Positions 16,452 through 25,250 are shown, numbered from the stretch's first letter. The stretch is 64,000 bases of DNA from Mesorhizobium sp. M2E.F.Ca.ET.219.01.1.1 (GCF_004016445.2 NZ_SADT02000006.1:1-64000), one strand, 5' to 3'. Notes: a model not told the origin generated them from the letters alone. Numbers and translations: made by a program.

Positions 16452-16742
16452 ATGAACAGTCTGACGAAATATTCGCTCGCCGCCGCGCTGGCCATCGGCG
16501 GCACGGTCGCGGCAAGCGCGGCTTCGGCCATGCCGATCGCGCCGGTTGCGCCCGCCGCACCCGCAATGATCGAGCATGTCGCCTGGGGCTGCGGTCCGGG
16601 CTGGCATCCCAATTACTGGGGCCGCTGCGTCCCCAACCGCCGCGTGATCTATCCCGGCTATTATTACTGGGGCGGACCGCGCGTCTATATCGGCCCGGCC
16701 TGGCATCCGTACCACCGCTGGCACCACTGGCGCCGCTGGTAG
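16452..16742 (+). CDS. Small secreted GCG-motif protein, His/Trp/Tyr-rich
   Basis: A 96-residue exported protein. The signal peptide ends near ASAASA-MP, and the mature part holds the motif WGCGPGWHPNYWGRCVPN followed by a tail rich in Tyr, Trp, His and Arg. The two cysteines could form a disulfide and the histidines could bind metal. The role is unknown. A paralogue with the same core motif lies at 19970-20239. A strong hairpin (CGACGCCGG/CCGGCGTCG, 16754-16778) just downstream may end transcription or stabilise the mRNA. Confidence 0.8.
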   Translation: MNSLTKYSLAAALAIGGTVAASAASAMPIAPVAPAAPAMIEHVAWGCGPGWHPNYWGRCVPNRRVIYPGYYYWGGPRVYIGPAWHPYHRWHHWRRW

Positions 16743-16835
16743 GAGCCACCTCGCGACGCCGGTGCTGTGGCCGGCGTCGTGAAGCCATCCGACAACGAGG
16801 ACAGGCCGGCCGATGCGGCGAGCCCGGCCGGCGAG

Positions 16836-18305
16836 ATGGAGGCTGGATTGGCCTTACCCGCATCAAATGCGACGCCGCCGGATCCGGCCCTGGTGGCGCT
16901 CCACCGGTTCGGCCTCGGCGCAAGACCGGGCGACGATTTCGGCAAGATCGCCGCCGATCCGCGCGGCTATCTCAAGGCCGAGCTCGGGCGGCAGGACATC
17001 GCGCTGATTTCCCCCGACGACCCGAAGAATGCCGGGCTGCTGGACAGCACCGCGGCGATCCAGGCCAGCATGGCGGCAGCCATGGAGCGCAAGGCGGCGC
17101 GGGATGAGAAGGCGGCGGCCGCCATGCAGCCGATGGCGGCCGACGATCCGGCCGGCACGGCCGTGGCAAAGGCCAAGCCCGCGGTGCCGCGTGTCGAGGC
17201 CGATATCTATCGGCACGAGGCGCAGGCCCGTTTCGACAAGGCGCTCGCCGCGACGCCCGGTTTCGTCGAGCGCCTGGTCGGCTTCTGGTCGAACCATTTC
17301 TGCGTTTCGGTCGCCAAGGCGCCGGTCGTGCGAGCGAGCGCTGGCGCCTTCGAGCGCGAGGCGATCCGCCCCTTCGTGCTTGGCCGCTTCGCCGACATGC
17401 TGCTTGCGGTCGAACATCATCCGGCCATGCTGTTCTATCTCGACAACCAGCAGTCGATCGGTCCCGATTCCCGCGCCGGCAAGCGGCGCGGACGCGGCCT
17501 CAACGAGAACCTCGCCCGCGAGATCCTGGAACTGCATACGCTGGGCGTCGGCAGCGGCTATGCCCAGGCCGACGTCACCAGTTTCGCCGGCATGCTGACC
17601 GGCTGGACGATGGCCGGCCGCGAAGGACGTCTGGGAGAACCCGGCACGTTCGTCTTCAACGCCAATGCGCACCAGCCGGGCGAGGCGATGCTGCTCGGCA
17701 AGACCTATCCGGGCGGCGGTATGGGCCAGGCGGAAACGGCGCTCAACGACATTGCCCGCCATCCGGCCACCGCGCGGCACATCGCCACCAAGCTTGCCCG
17801 CCATTTCATCGCCGACGATCCGCCGCCGGCGGCTGTAGCCCGCCTAGCCGCGGTCTTCACGAAAACGGACGGCGACCTGCGCTCGATGGCATTGACGCTG
17901 ATTGACATGCCCGAGGCCTGGGCGACGCCGCTCACGAAGCTGCGCTCGCCCATGGATTATGTCGTCGCGCTGCGGCGGGCGGTCGGCCCAACCGCCGGCA
18001 ACGAACCGCAACGGTCGCTTCGCTGGCTGAACGTGCTCGGCCAACCGCTGTGGCAGCCGCCGGGGCCGAACGGCTTTTCCGACCAGACGGATGCATGGGC
18101 CTCCGCCGAGGGCCTCAAGACGCGGCTGGACATCGCCTGGCAAGCCGCGAAGCAGGCGAATGACATCGGCGATCCCGACGAGATGCTGGCATCGCTGATC
18201 GGCACATCCGTCTCGGCCGAGACGAGGCAGGCAATTTCGCGCGCCGAGTCCAAGCAGCAGGGTTTGGCGCTGCTGTTGATGGCGCCGGAATTTCAACGGC
18301 GGTGA
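16836..18305 (+). CDS. DUF1800 family protein
   Basis: A 489-residue DUF1800 protein. Family landmarks are ALHRFGLGARPGDDF at the start, FWSNHFCVS, the conserved GLNENLAREILELHTLGV, SFAGMLTGWT and HIATKLARHFIADDPP. DUF1800 genes regularly sit beside DUF1501 genes, as here. The biochemical role is unknown. An in-frame GTG at 16767 would lengthen the protein by 23 residues but lies within a strong hairpin and has no ribosome site, so I prefer the ATG at 16836, though its ribosome site is also weak. Confidence 0.87.
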   Translation: MEAGLALPASNATPPDPALVALHRFGLGARPGDDFGKIAADPRGYLKAELGRQDIALISPDDPKNAGLLDSTAAIQASMAAAMERKAARDEKAAAAMQPMAADDPAGTAVAKAKPAVPRVEADIYRHEAQARFDKALAATPGFVERLVGFWSNHFCVSVAKAPVVRASAGAFEREAIRPFVLGRFADMLLAVEHHPAMLFYLDNQQSIGPDSRAGKRRGRGLNENLAREILELHTLGVGSGYAQADVTSFAGMLTGWTMAGREGRLGEPGTFVFNANAHQPGEAMLLGKTYPGGGMGQAETALNDIARHPATARHIATKLARHFIADDPPPAAVARLAAVFTKTDGDLRSMALTLIDMPEAWATPLTKLRSPMDYVVALRRAVGPTAGNEPQRSLRWLNVLGQPLWQPPGPNGFSDQTDAWASAEGLKTRLDIAWQAAKQANDIGDPDEMLASLIGTSVSAETRQAISRAESKQQGLALLLMAPEFQRR

Positions 18306-18307
18306 CC

Positions 18308-18373
18308 TGGAGCAATTCCACGAAAAGTGTGCAGCGGTTTTCCGTCCGGAATTGCGTAAAACAAAGAGTTAGT
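18308..18373. repeat. Short dispersed palindromic repeat between DUF1800 and DUF1501 genes
   Basis: The element opens with GCAATTCC and closes its hairpin with GGAATTGC (about 18312-18355), ending in an ACAAAGAGTTAG tail. It resembles a repeat I recall from many Rhizobiales genomes. It starts two bases after the DUF1800 stop and lies just before the DUF1501 ribosome site. Confidence 0.6.
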
Positions 18374-18385
18374 GGAGATGCGGCC

Positions 18386-19624
18386 ATGAGCCTTCTTTGC
18401 GAAATACCTAATCCGTCCCGTCGCGCGGTACTGATGTCCGGCGGCGCGCTGTTCGCCTGGGCTTTCCTGCCGCGCTTCGCGCGCGCGGCCGACAAGCGCG
18501 ACCCGCGCCTGATCGTCATCGTGATGCGCGGCGCACTCGACGGGCTGTCGACGGTCGGGCCAGTCGGCGACCCGGACTATGCCGGGCTGCATGGCGACAT
18601 CGCGCTTTCGCTCTCGGGCGCCAACCCGGCATTGCCGCTCGACGGTTTCTTCGCCGTCAACCCGGCGATGCCGGTGTTTGCGCGCCTGTTCAGAGCGGGC
18701 CAGGCAGCGGTGGTGCACGCGGCGGCGACCGGCTATCGCGACCGCTCGCATTTCGACGGCCAGGACGTGCTGGAAAGCGGCCTGCCAGGTCCCGGCAACG
18801 CGACCACCGGCTGGCTCAACCGGGCGCTGGCCGGCCTGCCGGCGGGCGAGCGCGTGGCGAAGCTCGGCGGGCTGGCGGTCGGACCTTCGACGCCGCTGGT
18901 GATCCGCGGCGCCGCCCCTGTGCTCGGCTGGGCGCCGCAGGCGCTGCCGACCCCTGGTGACGCCTTGGCCGAGCGCGTGCTCGACCTCTACAATCATCGC
19001 GACCCGGTGCTGGCGGCTGCCCTGCAGAAAGGTCTCGACGCCGACCGCATGGCGACGGGCGACCAGCTCGACGGCGAGACGATGAAGCCTAAAGGCGGCC
19101 TCGGCAATGCCGCCGGCATGCGCCAGTCGGCGCAAGGTGCTGCAAGGCTGATGGCGGCCGATGACGGGCCGCGTATCGCGGCTCTCGCCTTCGACGGCTG
19201 GGACACGCATGTCAACGAAGGCGGCGCGACGGGACGGCTCGCCAACCTGCTCGGCGGGCTCGACGGTGCCTTCGAGGAATTCGAGAAAGGGCTCGGCGAA
19301 CGCTGGCAGGATACGGCGATCGTTGCCATCACCGAGTTCGGCCGCACGGCCCGCATCAACGGCACCGTCGGCACCGATCATGGCACCGGCACGGTGGTGC
19401 TTCTGGCCGGCGGCGCGATCAAGGGCGGCCGCGTCATCGCCGACTGGCCGGGACTGAAGCCGGCTCAGCTCTACGAGCAGCGCGACCTTGCGCCGACCAG
19501 CGACGTGCGCGCTGTGCTGAAGGGGCTGTTGGCGGACCAGTACGGGCTTTCGGCGGCGATGCTCGGCGACAAGGTGTTTCCGGAGTCGGCGGCCGTGAAG
19601 CCGATGCGGGATTTGGTGGCGTGA
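18386..19624 (+). CDS. DUF1501 family Tat-exported protein
   Basis: A 412-residue DUF1501 protein of the alkaline-phosphatase/sulfatase-like fold. The N-terminus has a twin-arginine signal (SRRAVLMSGGALFAWAFLPR) with cleavage near ARA-AD, so it is exported folded. Body motifs are IVIVMRGALDGLSTVGP, GYRDRSHFDGQDVLESG, LAFDGWDTHVNEGG and ITEFGRTARINGTVGTDHGTG, the last with likely metal-site residues. It pairs with the DUF1800 gene before it and probably works with that protein in the periplasm. The upstream frame to 18302 is repeat-derived, so the ATG at 18386 with GTGGAG upstream is preferred. Confidence 0.9.
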   Translation: MSLLCEIPNPSRRAVLMSGGALFAWAFLPRFARAADKRDPRLIVIVMRGALDGLSTVGPVGDPDYAGLHGDIALSLSGANPALPLDGFFAVNPAMPVFARLFRAGQAAVVHAAATGYRDRSHFDGQDVLESGLPGPGNATTGWLNRALAGLPAGERVAKLGGLAVGPSTPLVIRGAAPVLGWAPQALPTPGDALAERVLDLYNHRDPVLAAALQKGLDADRMATGDQLDGETMKPKGGLGNAAGMRQSAQGAARLMAADDGPRIAALAFDGWDTHVNEGGATGRLANLLGGLDGAFEEFEKGLGERWQDTAIVAITEFGRTARINGTVGTDHGTGTVVLLAGGAIKGGRVIADWPGLKPAQLYEQRDLAPTSDVRAVLKGLLADQYGLSAAMLGDKVFPESAAVKPMRDLVA

Positions 19625-19667
19625 GCCTTGAGTTTGCAGGTCAGCGATGAGCTTCGTCGCCCGTCAG

Positions 19668-19851
19668 TTCGTCATCCACGGGCGGAGCGGGAGCGAAGCG
19701 GACGCGAAGACCCGAGGATCCATTCCGTTACCTTCACCGAAGGACGCAGCGGAGCAGAATTCTGAACCGCTGCGGCGCCTCAACGTCACGGCATGGATCC
19801 TCGGGTCTGCGCTGCGTCGCTTCGCTCCTTGCTCCGCCCGTGGATGACGAA
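19668..19851. repeat. Long inverted repeat element (about 184 bp)
   Basis: The two ends, beginning TTCGTCATCCACGGGCGGAG and ending in its complement, are inverted copies for roughly 50 bases with a few mismatches. The centre is unrelated. It lies in the gap between convergent genes and has no coding frame of its own. Confidence 0.75.
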
Positions 19852-19920
19852 GCTGAGGGGCCTCGGCCAATCACCAACGCTGGCGCCGAGGTTTCGAAAC
19901 CTGTGCGCGGCACCTCTCAT

Positions 19921-19948
19921 CAAAAGCCCGCGCTGTTGCCAGCGCGGG
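19921..19948 (-). terminator. Rho-independent terminator
   Basis: A perfect 10-bp stem GCCCGCGCTG/CAGCGCGGGC around the loop TTGC, followed on the minus strand by TTTT. It lies 22 bases after the stop of the small GCG-motif gene on the minus strand. Confidence 0.8.
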
Positions 19949-19969
19949 CGTCGATCCCTCGACGGATCA

Positions 19970-20239
19970 TCAGCTCCAAAAGCCGTGATGCCAGCGGCCG
20001 TGATACCAGAAGCCTGGGTGCCAATGGCGCACATGCACTGGCCGGATGAACCGGCGACCGCTCGGTACGCATCTGCCCCAGTGGTTCATGTGCCAGCCGG
20101 GACCGCAGCGCCAGCCGACGCTCTCGACCGGCGGCGGTGCAGCACTCGGCTTGAGAAGCGGCATGGCCTGGGAGTCGGCGGCGGCCAGCATCAATGTGCC
20201 GGCGGCCAGAGCGATAGGCAGAAAGTATCTTGTGAACAT
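19970..20239 (-). CDS. Small secreted GCG-motif protein, paralogue
   Basis: An 89-residue exported protein with a signal peptide (MFTRYFLPIALAAGTLMLAAA, cleavage near SQA). The core VGWRCGPGWHMNHWGRCVPSGRR is followed by a His/Trp-rich tail. It shares the GPGWH-N-WGRCVP core with the protein at 16452-16742. The function is unknown; two cysteines and many histidines suggest disulfide or metal chemistry outside the cytoplasm. GGAGA precedes the ATG and a clear terminator follows the stop, so it is probably its own transcript. Confidence 0.8.
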   Translation of the reverse strand: MFTRYFLPIALAAGTLMLAAADSQAMPLLKPSAAPPPVESVGWRCGPGWHMNHWGRCVPSGRRFIRPVHVRHWHPGFWYHGRWHHGFWS

Positions 20240-20422
20240 GCGTTGTCTCCGTAATTCGTCCCTACCGCCGTGAAACGGAGGAAAGGCTGAATTCCGTCGG
20301 AGCGGTGCGGATCACATCTTCGTTAGCCCCGTTCGACGGTTCCGCTCTCGCGGCGGTTCGGCGCGCGGCGCCTTGCGGTTGCGCCGTTGAAACAGCATGT
20401 CGCGGCCGTCGCCGGCATCAGA

Positions 20423-20436
20423 TTGATCCATATCAA
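20423..20436 (+). promoter_or_regulatory. FNR/FixK-type box
   Basis: TTGAT-CCAT-ATCAA is a perfect match to the FNR/FixK consensus half-sites. Its centre is about 93 bases upstream of the PPOX gene start, which would place a class II start site near 20471. This predicts induction of that gene under low oxygen. Confidence 0.75.
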
Positions 20437-20522
20437 GGAGCCAGGACGTGCCCCGCTCTAGGTTGATAGTGGCCGATCGGCGGAGACCGGCAGAGGCCGG
20501 TTGAAGACGGGAGTTCATAGCG

Positions 20523-20969
20523 ATGATGATCCGCACGCTCTCCACTTTGGAATGCACGAAATTGCTGGCGGTAAACCGCACCGGACACCTGGCATGCGTG
20601 AAGGATGGACAACCCTATGTCGTGCCCTTCAATTACGCCTATGCCGACAGCCACCTCTACGCCTTTTCGCTGCTTGGCAAGAAGGTCGACTGGATGCGGG
20701 CCAATCCCCTGGTGTGCGTACAAGTGGCGGAACACACACAGGGGCGCGGGTGGAAAAGCGTGGTCGTCGACGGCCGCTATGAGGAACTGCCGGACCGGAT
20801 CGGCCATAAGGTTCAGTGCGACCATGCGTGGTCGGTGTTGAGCAAGCACACCGACTGGTGGGAGCCCGGCGCGCTCAAACCCGTCACGCCTGCCGCCTCG
20901 GACAGCATGCCGCATATCTTTTTCCGGATTCTTGTCGAGCAGATTTCGGGGCGGGAAGCGACAGAATAG
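20523..20969 (+). CDS. Pyridoxamine 5'-phosphate oxidase family flavin-binding protein
   Basis: A 148-residue split-barrel flavoprotein of the small PPOX/NimA-like type. Characteristic parts are LLAVNRTGHLACVKDGQPYV, PFNYAYADSHLYAFSLLGKK, NPLVCVQVAEH and GWKSVVVDGRYEEL. Such proteins bind FMN or similar cofactors and often reduce small molecules; the substrate here is unknown. A perfect FNR/FixK box sits upstream, so expression probably rises in microaerobic conditions such as inside nodules or wet soil. Members of this family are frequent in rhizobial oxygen-limitation regulons. Confidence 0.87.
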   Translation: MMIRTLSTLECTKLLAVNRTGHLACVKDGQPYVVPFNYAYADSHLYAFSLLGKKVDWMRANPLVCVQVAEHTQGRGWKSVVVDGRYEELPDRIGHKVQCDHAWSVLSKHTDWWEPGALKPVTPAASDSMPHIFFRILVEQISGREATE

Positions 20970-21005
20970 CCAGGTCCGCGACGGCAACCCGAGCGTCTAA
21001 CCGGA

Positions 21006-22577
21006 CTATTCGCCCAGCGTCGCCACCGTTTTCAGCGCGCCGTCCAGCATGTCGCCCTTTTCGTCCTTCAGCGCCGCTTCGCGCAGGCGGCGGATCCAGT
21101 CGGCGGCGTCTTCGCGGCCTTTGAGCATCGGCAGCGCCGAGAGCACGCGGTCGAATTTCGACTGGGCGCGGGCATGGGTGTCGCTGTAGCCCTTGATCAG
21201 GCGGCGGCAGTTCAGGATCTCGGTGGCCAAAGCGTAGTCCTGCCGCGCATGGCCGAGCGCCAATTCGTACCAGCGCTCGAGATGCTCGACTTCGACCTTG
21301 TGGCGCAGCAGGCGGCGGCGCCAGCGGCGCAGGCCGCCGATGAACCAGAGCATGGCGAAGCCGGTAAAGCTGTCGGTGCGGATGTGGCGGCCGCGATTGA
21401 TGCGGCGGTCGAGGAAGGCGGCAAGCTTCGGCCGGCTCTCGATGTAGCTGCCGAGCCCCGCCGGCAGCGTGCCGCAGAACTCCTCGATGCGCGGATGGAA
21501 ATATTCGGTGACCTGCAGCACCGACCCTTCCTTGACGCCGACCTCCCTGCGCACGCGCTTGTCGCGGGTCGAGCGCGTCTTGAGATCGGCGACGCGGATC
21601 ATGTCGTCGTAGCACATGGCGTTGGCGAGATGCTTCGCCGCGGCGATCGACAGCGCATAGGCGCGCTCCGCATCGTCCAGCGCGACAGCCTTGTCCAGCC
21701 TGTCGAGATATTCGCCGCCATAGGCGATGTCCTGGTAGTCGACGACCTTTTTCAGGCCGCGTTCGGCCATATCGCGCAGCGGCTCCGGCAGCGCCGCGAC
21801 GCGGACGGCAAGCCCTTGCCAACCCTTAAGCAGCGTTTCGGGGCCGCTGACCTTCGTCGTCGACTTGGGTTCAGCAATGGCAGGTTCCGGCGCCTTCTCG
21901 CCGGCCGGCACGACCGCGACGCCGCGCGCGCGATCACAGGCGGCGCCGAAGGCGGCAAGGCTGGCTTTCACGCCACGGCCACCGGCGCCGATCGCCTGCT
22001 CATAGCTTTCGCGGGTGAAGGGCAGCGCATCGGAACCGGCCAGCGCCCCGAGCAGGCTGGCCGAGATCATGGTGCCGTTGTCGGCGGCGATCTTTTCCAT
22101 GTCGAAGGCGATGAAGCGTTTGGCCGCGGCCTCAGCCGTCGCGTGCACCTTCTCCGACGAGGCGCGGCCATCGCCCGGTTCGATCTTTTCCGAGACGGCG
22201 GCGATGCGGTGCGAGGAAGCGATCAGCGTCGTGCGCTCGGGCGTGACGAAGCCGCGGATGATGGCGCGGCCGGCTTCCATCAGCTCGGCCGCGATCAGGA
22301 TGTCGACGTCGCCCTGCGAGGGCGACAGCGCGAAGACCGGCAGCCGGCCGGTGTCGCGGGCCATCTCGATGTAATAGATCGTCGCGCCGGTGCGCTGGGC
22401 GACGCCGGCCACCGAGGTCGACTGCGCAATGTAGCCGTTGCGCTCGGCGACGTCGGTGATCCAGTCGGCCAGCACGCCGCCGCCCTGGCCGCCGACGGCG
22501 AGGACGGCGAGCTTTATCACCCGCTCGTCATCTGAAGCGCCCGCCTTGGGGCGCAGGGGAAAAGTCTGATCAAGCAT
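21006..22577 (-). CDS. iorB: Indolepyruvate:ferredoxin oxidoreductase, beta subunit with C-terminal extension
   Basis: A 523-residue protein. The N-terminal part (about 20-215) is the gamma-type domain of 2-oxoacid:ferredoxin oxidoreductases: KLAVLAVGGQGGGVLADWI, TSVAGVAQRTGATIYYIEM and DILIAAELMEAGRA. The remaining 300 residues match the extra helical domain (DUF6537-like) seen in the longer IorB form, including YGGEYLDRLDKAV and CYDDMIRVADLKTR. With IorA it decarboxylates aryl pyruvates to aryl-acetyl-CoA using ferredoxin. It overlaps iorA by eight bases and so is made together with it. Confidence 0.9.
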   Translation of the reverse strand: MLDQTFPLRPKAGASDDERVIKLAVLAVGGQGGGVLADWITDVAERNGYIAQSTSVAGVAQRTGATIYYIEMARDTGRLPVFALSPSQGDVDILIAAELMEAGRAIIRGFVTPERTTLIASSHRIAAVSEKIEPGDGRASSEKVHATAEAAAKRFIAFDMEKIAADNGTMISASLLGALAGSDALPFTRESYEQAIGAGGRGVKASLAAFGAACDRARGVAVVPAGEKAPEPAIAEPKSTTKVSGPETLLKGWQGLAVRVAALPEPLRDMAERGLKKVVDYQDIAYGGEYLDRLDKAVALDDAERAYALSIAAAKHLANAMCYDDMIRVADLKTRSTRDKRVRREVGVKEGSVLQVTEYFHPRIEEFCGTLPAGLGSYIESRPKLAAFLDRRINRGRHIRTDSFTGFAMLWFIGGLRRWRRRLLRHKVEVEHLERWYELALGHARQDYALATEILNCRRLIKGYSDTHARAQSKFDRVLSALPMLKGREDAADWIRRLREAALKDEKGDMLDGALKTVATLGE

Positions 22578-24723
22578 CGGCGAACATCAAACGGCGGCTC
22601 TCGCGGCGGCGCTGCAACAGCCCGATCACGGCGCGGCGCGCGCTCTCCAGGAAACGGTCCCAGCGGCCGGGATTGTGGACGACATCGGCGCGGTAGAAGG
22701 ATGGGCATAGCACCGCCGCGTCCGCCACCTCGCCGCAATTGCCGCAACCGACGCAGTTCTGGTCGATCGAGGCGACCGGATCGTCGCGCAGCGGATCGTC
22801 GAGCGACTTCACCGACAGCGATGGACAGCCGGAGAGGCGCATGCAGGCATGGTCGCCGGTACAGATGTCCTCGTCGACCCCGAATTTCGGCTTCACCACG
22901 CGCTCGCCGCCCTTGATTGCCTTGTCGACCAGCGGCTTCTCGCGGCGCTGGCGGTTGAGCATGCATTCCGACGAGGCGACGATGACCTTCGGGCCCTTCT
23001 CCTCGGTGGTCAGCGCGTCGCGCAAAGCGGCGCGCATCTTGCCGACATCATAGGTGCGGTCGATGTGGCGCAGCCATTTGACACCCATGCCCTTCACCGC
23101 TTCGTCGATCGGGTGTTTGGTCGACTTGGTGCGGTTGTTGGCGCGCGAGGACAGGATGTCCTGCCCGCCGGTGGCGGCCGAATAGAAATTGTCGACGATG
23201 ACGATGACACCGTCATTCCGGTTGAAGACCGCGTTGCCGATCGAGGAGGTCAGGCCGTTGTGCCAGAAACCGCCGTCGCCGACGAAAGAGATCGACCGGC
23301 GTTTTGCTTCCGGCGAGTTGAAGGCGGAGGCCGAGGCCGGCCCCAGCCCGTAGCCCATGGTGGTGGCGCCGAGCTCGAAGGGCGGCATGATCGAGAACAG
23401 ATGGCAACCGATGTCGGAAGCGATGTGGTGCTTGCCGAGTTCCTGCTCGACCAGCTTGGTCGCGGCGAAGATCGGCCGCTCCGGGCAGCCGACGCAGAAG
23501 CCCGGCGGCCGGCCCGGGACGACATTGATGAGATCGGCGGTGTCGACGCCTTCGCCCGTTTTGTTCGGGGCGCGCACCTCGCCCGGCAGCAAATGCGGGG
23601 CGTTGGCGCGCAGGAAGGAGCCGATGCCGTCGAGCATCACCTGCCCGGTATATTCGCCGGCCATCGGCAAATGCTCCTTGCCGACCAGCTTGGTGCCGCG
23701 CCCAGCCTTGTGCAGCATGGCCGCGAAAGCGTGCTCGATATAGTTGGGCTGTCCCTCCTCGACGACCAGCACCGCCTGCTTGCCTTCGCAGAAGGACAGG
23801 AACTCGTCGTCGACCAACGGATAGACGGCGTTCAGCACATAGAGCGGCACGTCGGTGTCGCCATAGGTGTCGGCGAGGCCGAGCCGCTGCAGCGCGCGGA
23901 TGACGGAATTGTACATGCCGCCCTGCATGACGATGCCGACCGAGCCATGGTCCGGCCCGAACAACTCGTTGATCTTGCGGCTCTTGATGAAATCCACCGC
24001 CGCCGGCCAGCGCTTGGCGACCTTCTCCTTCTCATGCAGGAAGGAGGCGGGCGGCAGCACGATGCGGCCGGTGTCGCGGCGCGGCGCCGACAGCGCATCG
24101 GCGACCGACATTGGCGGGCGCTTGTTGTCCTTGGCGGTGAAGTGGCCATGCACGTGGCAGCAGCGGATGCGCACCTGCAACATCACGGGTGTGTTCGACG
24201 CCTCGGACAGTTCGAAGCCGTCCTCGACCGCCTTGACGATCGAGGGCAGGTTCGGACGCGGATCGAGCAACCACACCTGGCTCTTCATGGCGAAGGCATG
24301 GCTGCGCTCCTGCATGATCGAGGAGCCCTCGCCATAATCCTCGCCGACGATGATCAGCGCGCCGCCGGTGACGCCGCCGGACGCGAGATTCGCCAGCGCA
24401 TCGGAAGCGACATTGGTGCCGACCGTCGACTTGAAGGTGGCGGCACCGCGGATCGGATAATGCACGGAGGCGGCGAGCATTGCGGTGGCGGTCGCCTCCG
24501 AGGCGCTCGCCTCGAAATGCACGCCGAGCTCGCCCAGGATATCCTGCGCGTCGGCGAGCACGTCCATCAAATGGCTGATCGGCGCGCCCTGATAGCCGCC
24601 GACATAGCCGACGCCGCATTGCAGCAGCGCCTTGGTGATGGCGAGGATGCCTTCGCCGGCGAATTCCTCGCCGGCGCCGAGCCTCAGCTTTTCGACTTCC
24701 TTGGCAAAAGACCGTTCGGCCAT
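22570..24723 (-). CDS. iorA: Indolepyruvate:ferredoxin oxidoreductase, alpha subunit
   Basis: A 717-residue subunit containing the pyrimidine and thiamine-diphosphate domains: GVGYVGGYQGAPISHLMDVL near the start, CVGCPERPIF in the middle and the TPP loop SFVGDGGFWHNGLTSSIGNA. A C-terminal iron-sulfur segment follows, with cysteines in DICTGDHACMRLSGCPS and NCVGCGNC. It oxidises indole-3-pyruvate or related aryl pyruvates. The start at 24723 follows a strong AAGGAGG; an upstream ATG lacks one. The gene follows a MarR regulator on the same strand and belongs to the aromatic-catabolism region. Confidence 0.92.
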   Translation of the reverse strand: MAERSFAKEVEKLRLGAGEEFAGEGILAITKALLQCGVGYVGGYQGAPISHLMDVLADAQDILGELGVHFEASASEATATAMLAASVHYPIRGAATFKSTVGTNVASDALANLASGGVTGGALIIVGEDYGEGSSIMQERSHAFAMKSQVWLLDPRPNLPSIVKAVEDGFELSEASNTPVMLQVRIRCCHVHGHFTAKDNKRPPMSVADALSAPRRDTGRIVLPPASFLHEKEKVAKRWPAAVDFIKSRKINELFGPDHGSVGIVMQGGMYNSVIRALQRLGLADTYGDTDVPLYVLNAVYPLVDDEFLSFCEGKQAVLVVEEGQPNYIEHAFAAMLHKAGRGTKLVGKEHLPMAGEYTGQVMLDGIGSFLRANAPHLLPGEVRAPNKTGEGVDTADLINVVPGRPPGFCVGCPERPIFAATKLVEQELGKHHIASDIGCHLFSIMPPFELGATTMGYGLGPASASAFNSPEAKRRSISFVGDGGFWHNGLTSSIGNAVFNRNDGVIVIVDNFYSAATGGQDILSSRANNRTKSTKHPIDEAVKGMGVKWLRHIDRTYDVGKMRAALRDALTTEEKGPKVIVASSECMLNRQRREKPLVDKAIKGGERVVKPKFGVDEDICTGDHACMRLSGCPSLSVKSLDDPLRDDPVASIDQNCVGCGNCGEVADAAVLCPSFYRADVVHNPGRWDRFLESARRAVIGLLQRRRESRRLMFADA

Positions 24724-24767
24724 CTCCGCCTCCTTCCGTTGCCGCAATCAGCGGCGCGTACGTCAAT

Positions 24768-25250
24768 TCAGATGTCGTGCTTGCGGATGTTCTTCAGCAT
24801 CTTCTGCAGGATCGCGATCAGCGCGGCATATTCGGCATCGTCGACATCCTCGAACATGGCCTCGAACGCGTCGTGCATGGCCGGCCAGGCGCGGGTGAAC
24901 AGCGCCCGCCCGTCATCGGTCAGGAACACATGGCGGATACGGCTGTCGGTGACGCCCTGCTCGCGCCGCACCAGGCCCTGGCCTTCCAGCGTGTCGAGCG
25001 TGCGGCTCAAGGTCGACTGCTCGATCACCGTATAGACCGAGAGATCGTTGACGGTAACGCCGTCGGTGACCGAGAGCACGGCGAGCGTCCGCACCTGCGG
25101 AATGGTAAGGCCCTGCTTACGGAAATCCTCGCGCAAAGTGGCGTTGTAGCGGCCCATGATGCGGTTCATCAGATAGGGCGCGAATTGCTGCAGGCCGATC
25201 TGGCCGAGGGTCGAGATGCGCTGGCGCTTTTCCGGAAGCTTCTGTTCCAT
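24768..25250 (-). CDS. MarR family transcriptional regulator
   Basis: A 160-residue winged-helix regulator. LTIPQVRTLAVLSV and VTVNDLSVYTVIEQSTLSRTLDTLEGQGLV form the DNA-reading helices, and VTDSRIRHVFLTDDGRALF the wing, which is the standard MarR arrangement. MarR proteins commonly sense aromatic acids or CoA esters. The ATG at 25250 shares one base with the stop of the FAD enzyme upstream, so translation is coupled; GGGAGG precedes it. It may control iorAB downstream or the shared palindromes elsewhere in the region. Confidence 0.9.
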   Translation of the reverse strand: MEQKLPEKRQRISTLGQIGLQQFAPYLMNRIMGRYNATLREDFRKQGLTIPQVRTLAVLSVTDGVTVNDLSVYTVIEQSTLSRTLDTLEGQGLVRREQGVTDSRIRHVFLTDDGRALFTRAWPAMHDAFEAMFEDVDDAEYAALIAILQKMLKNIRKHDI

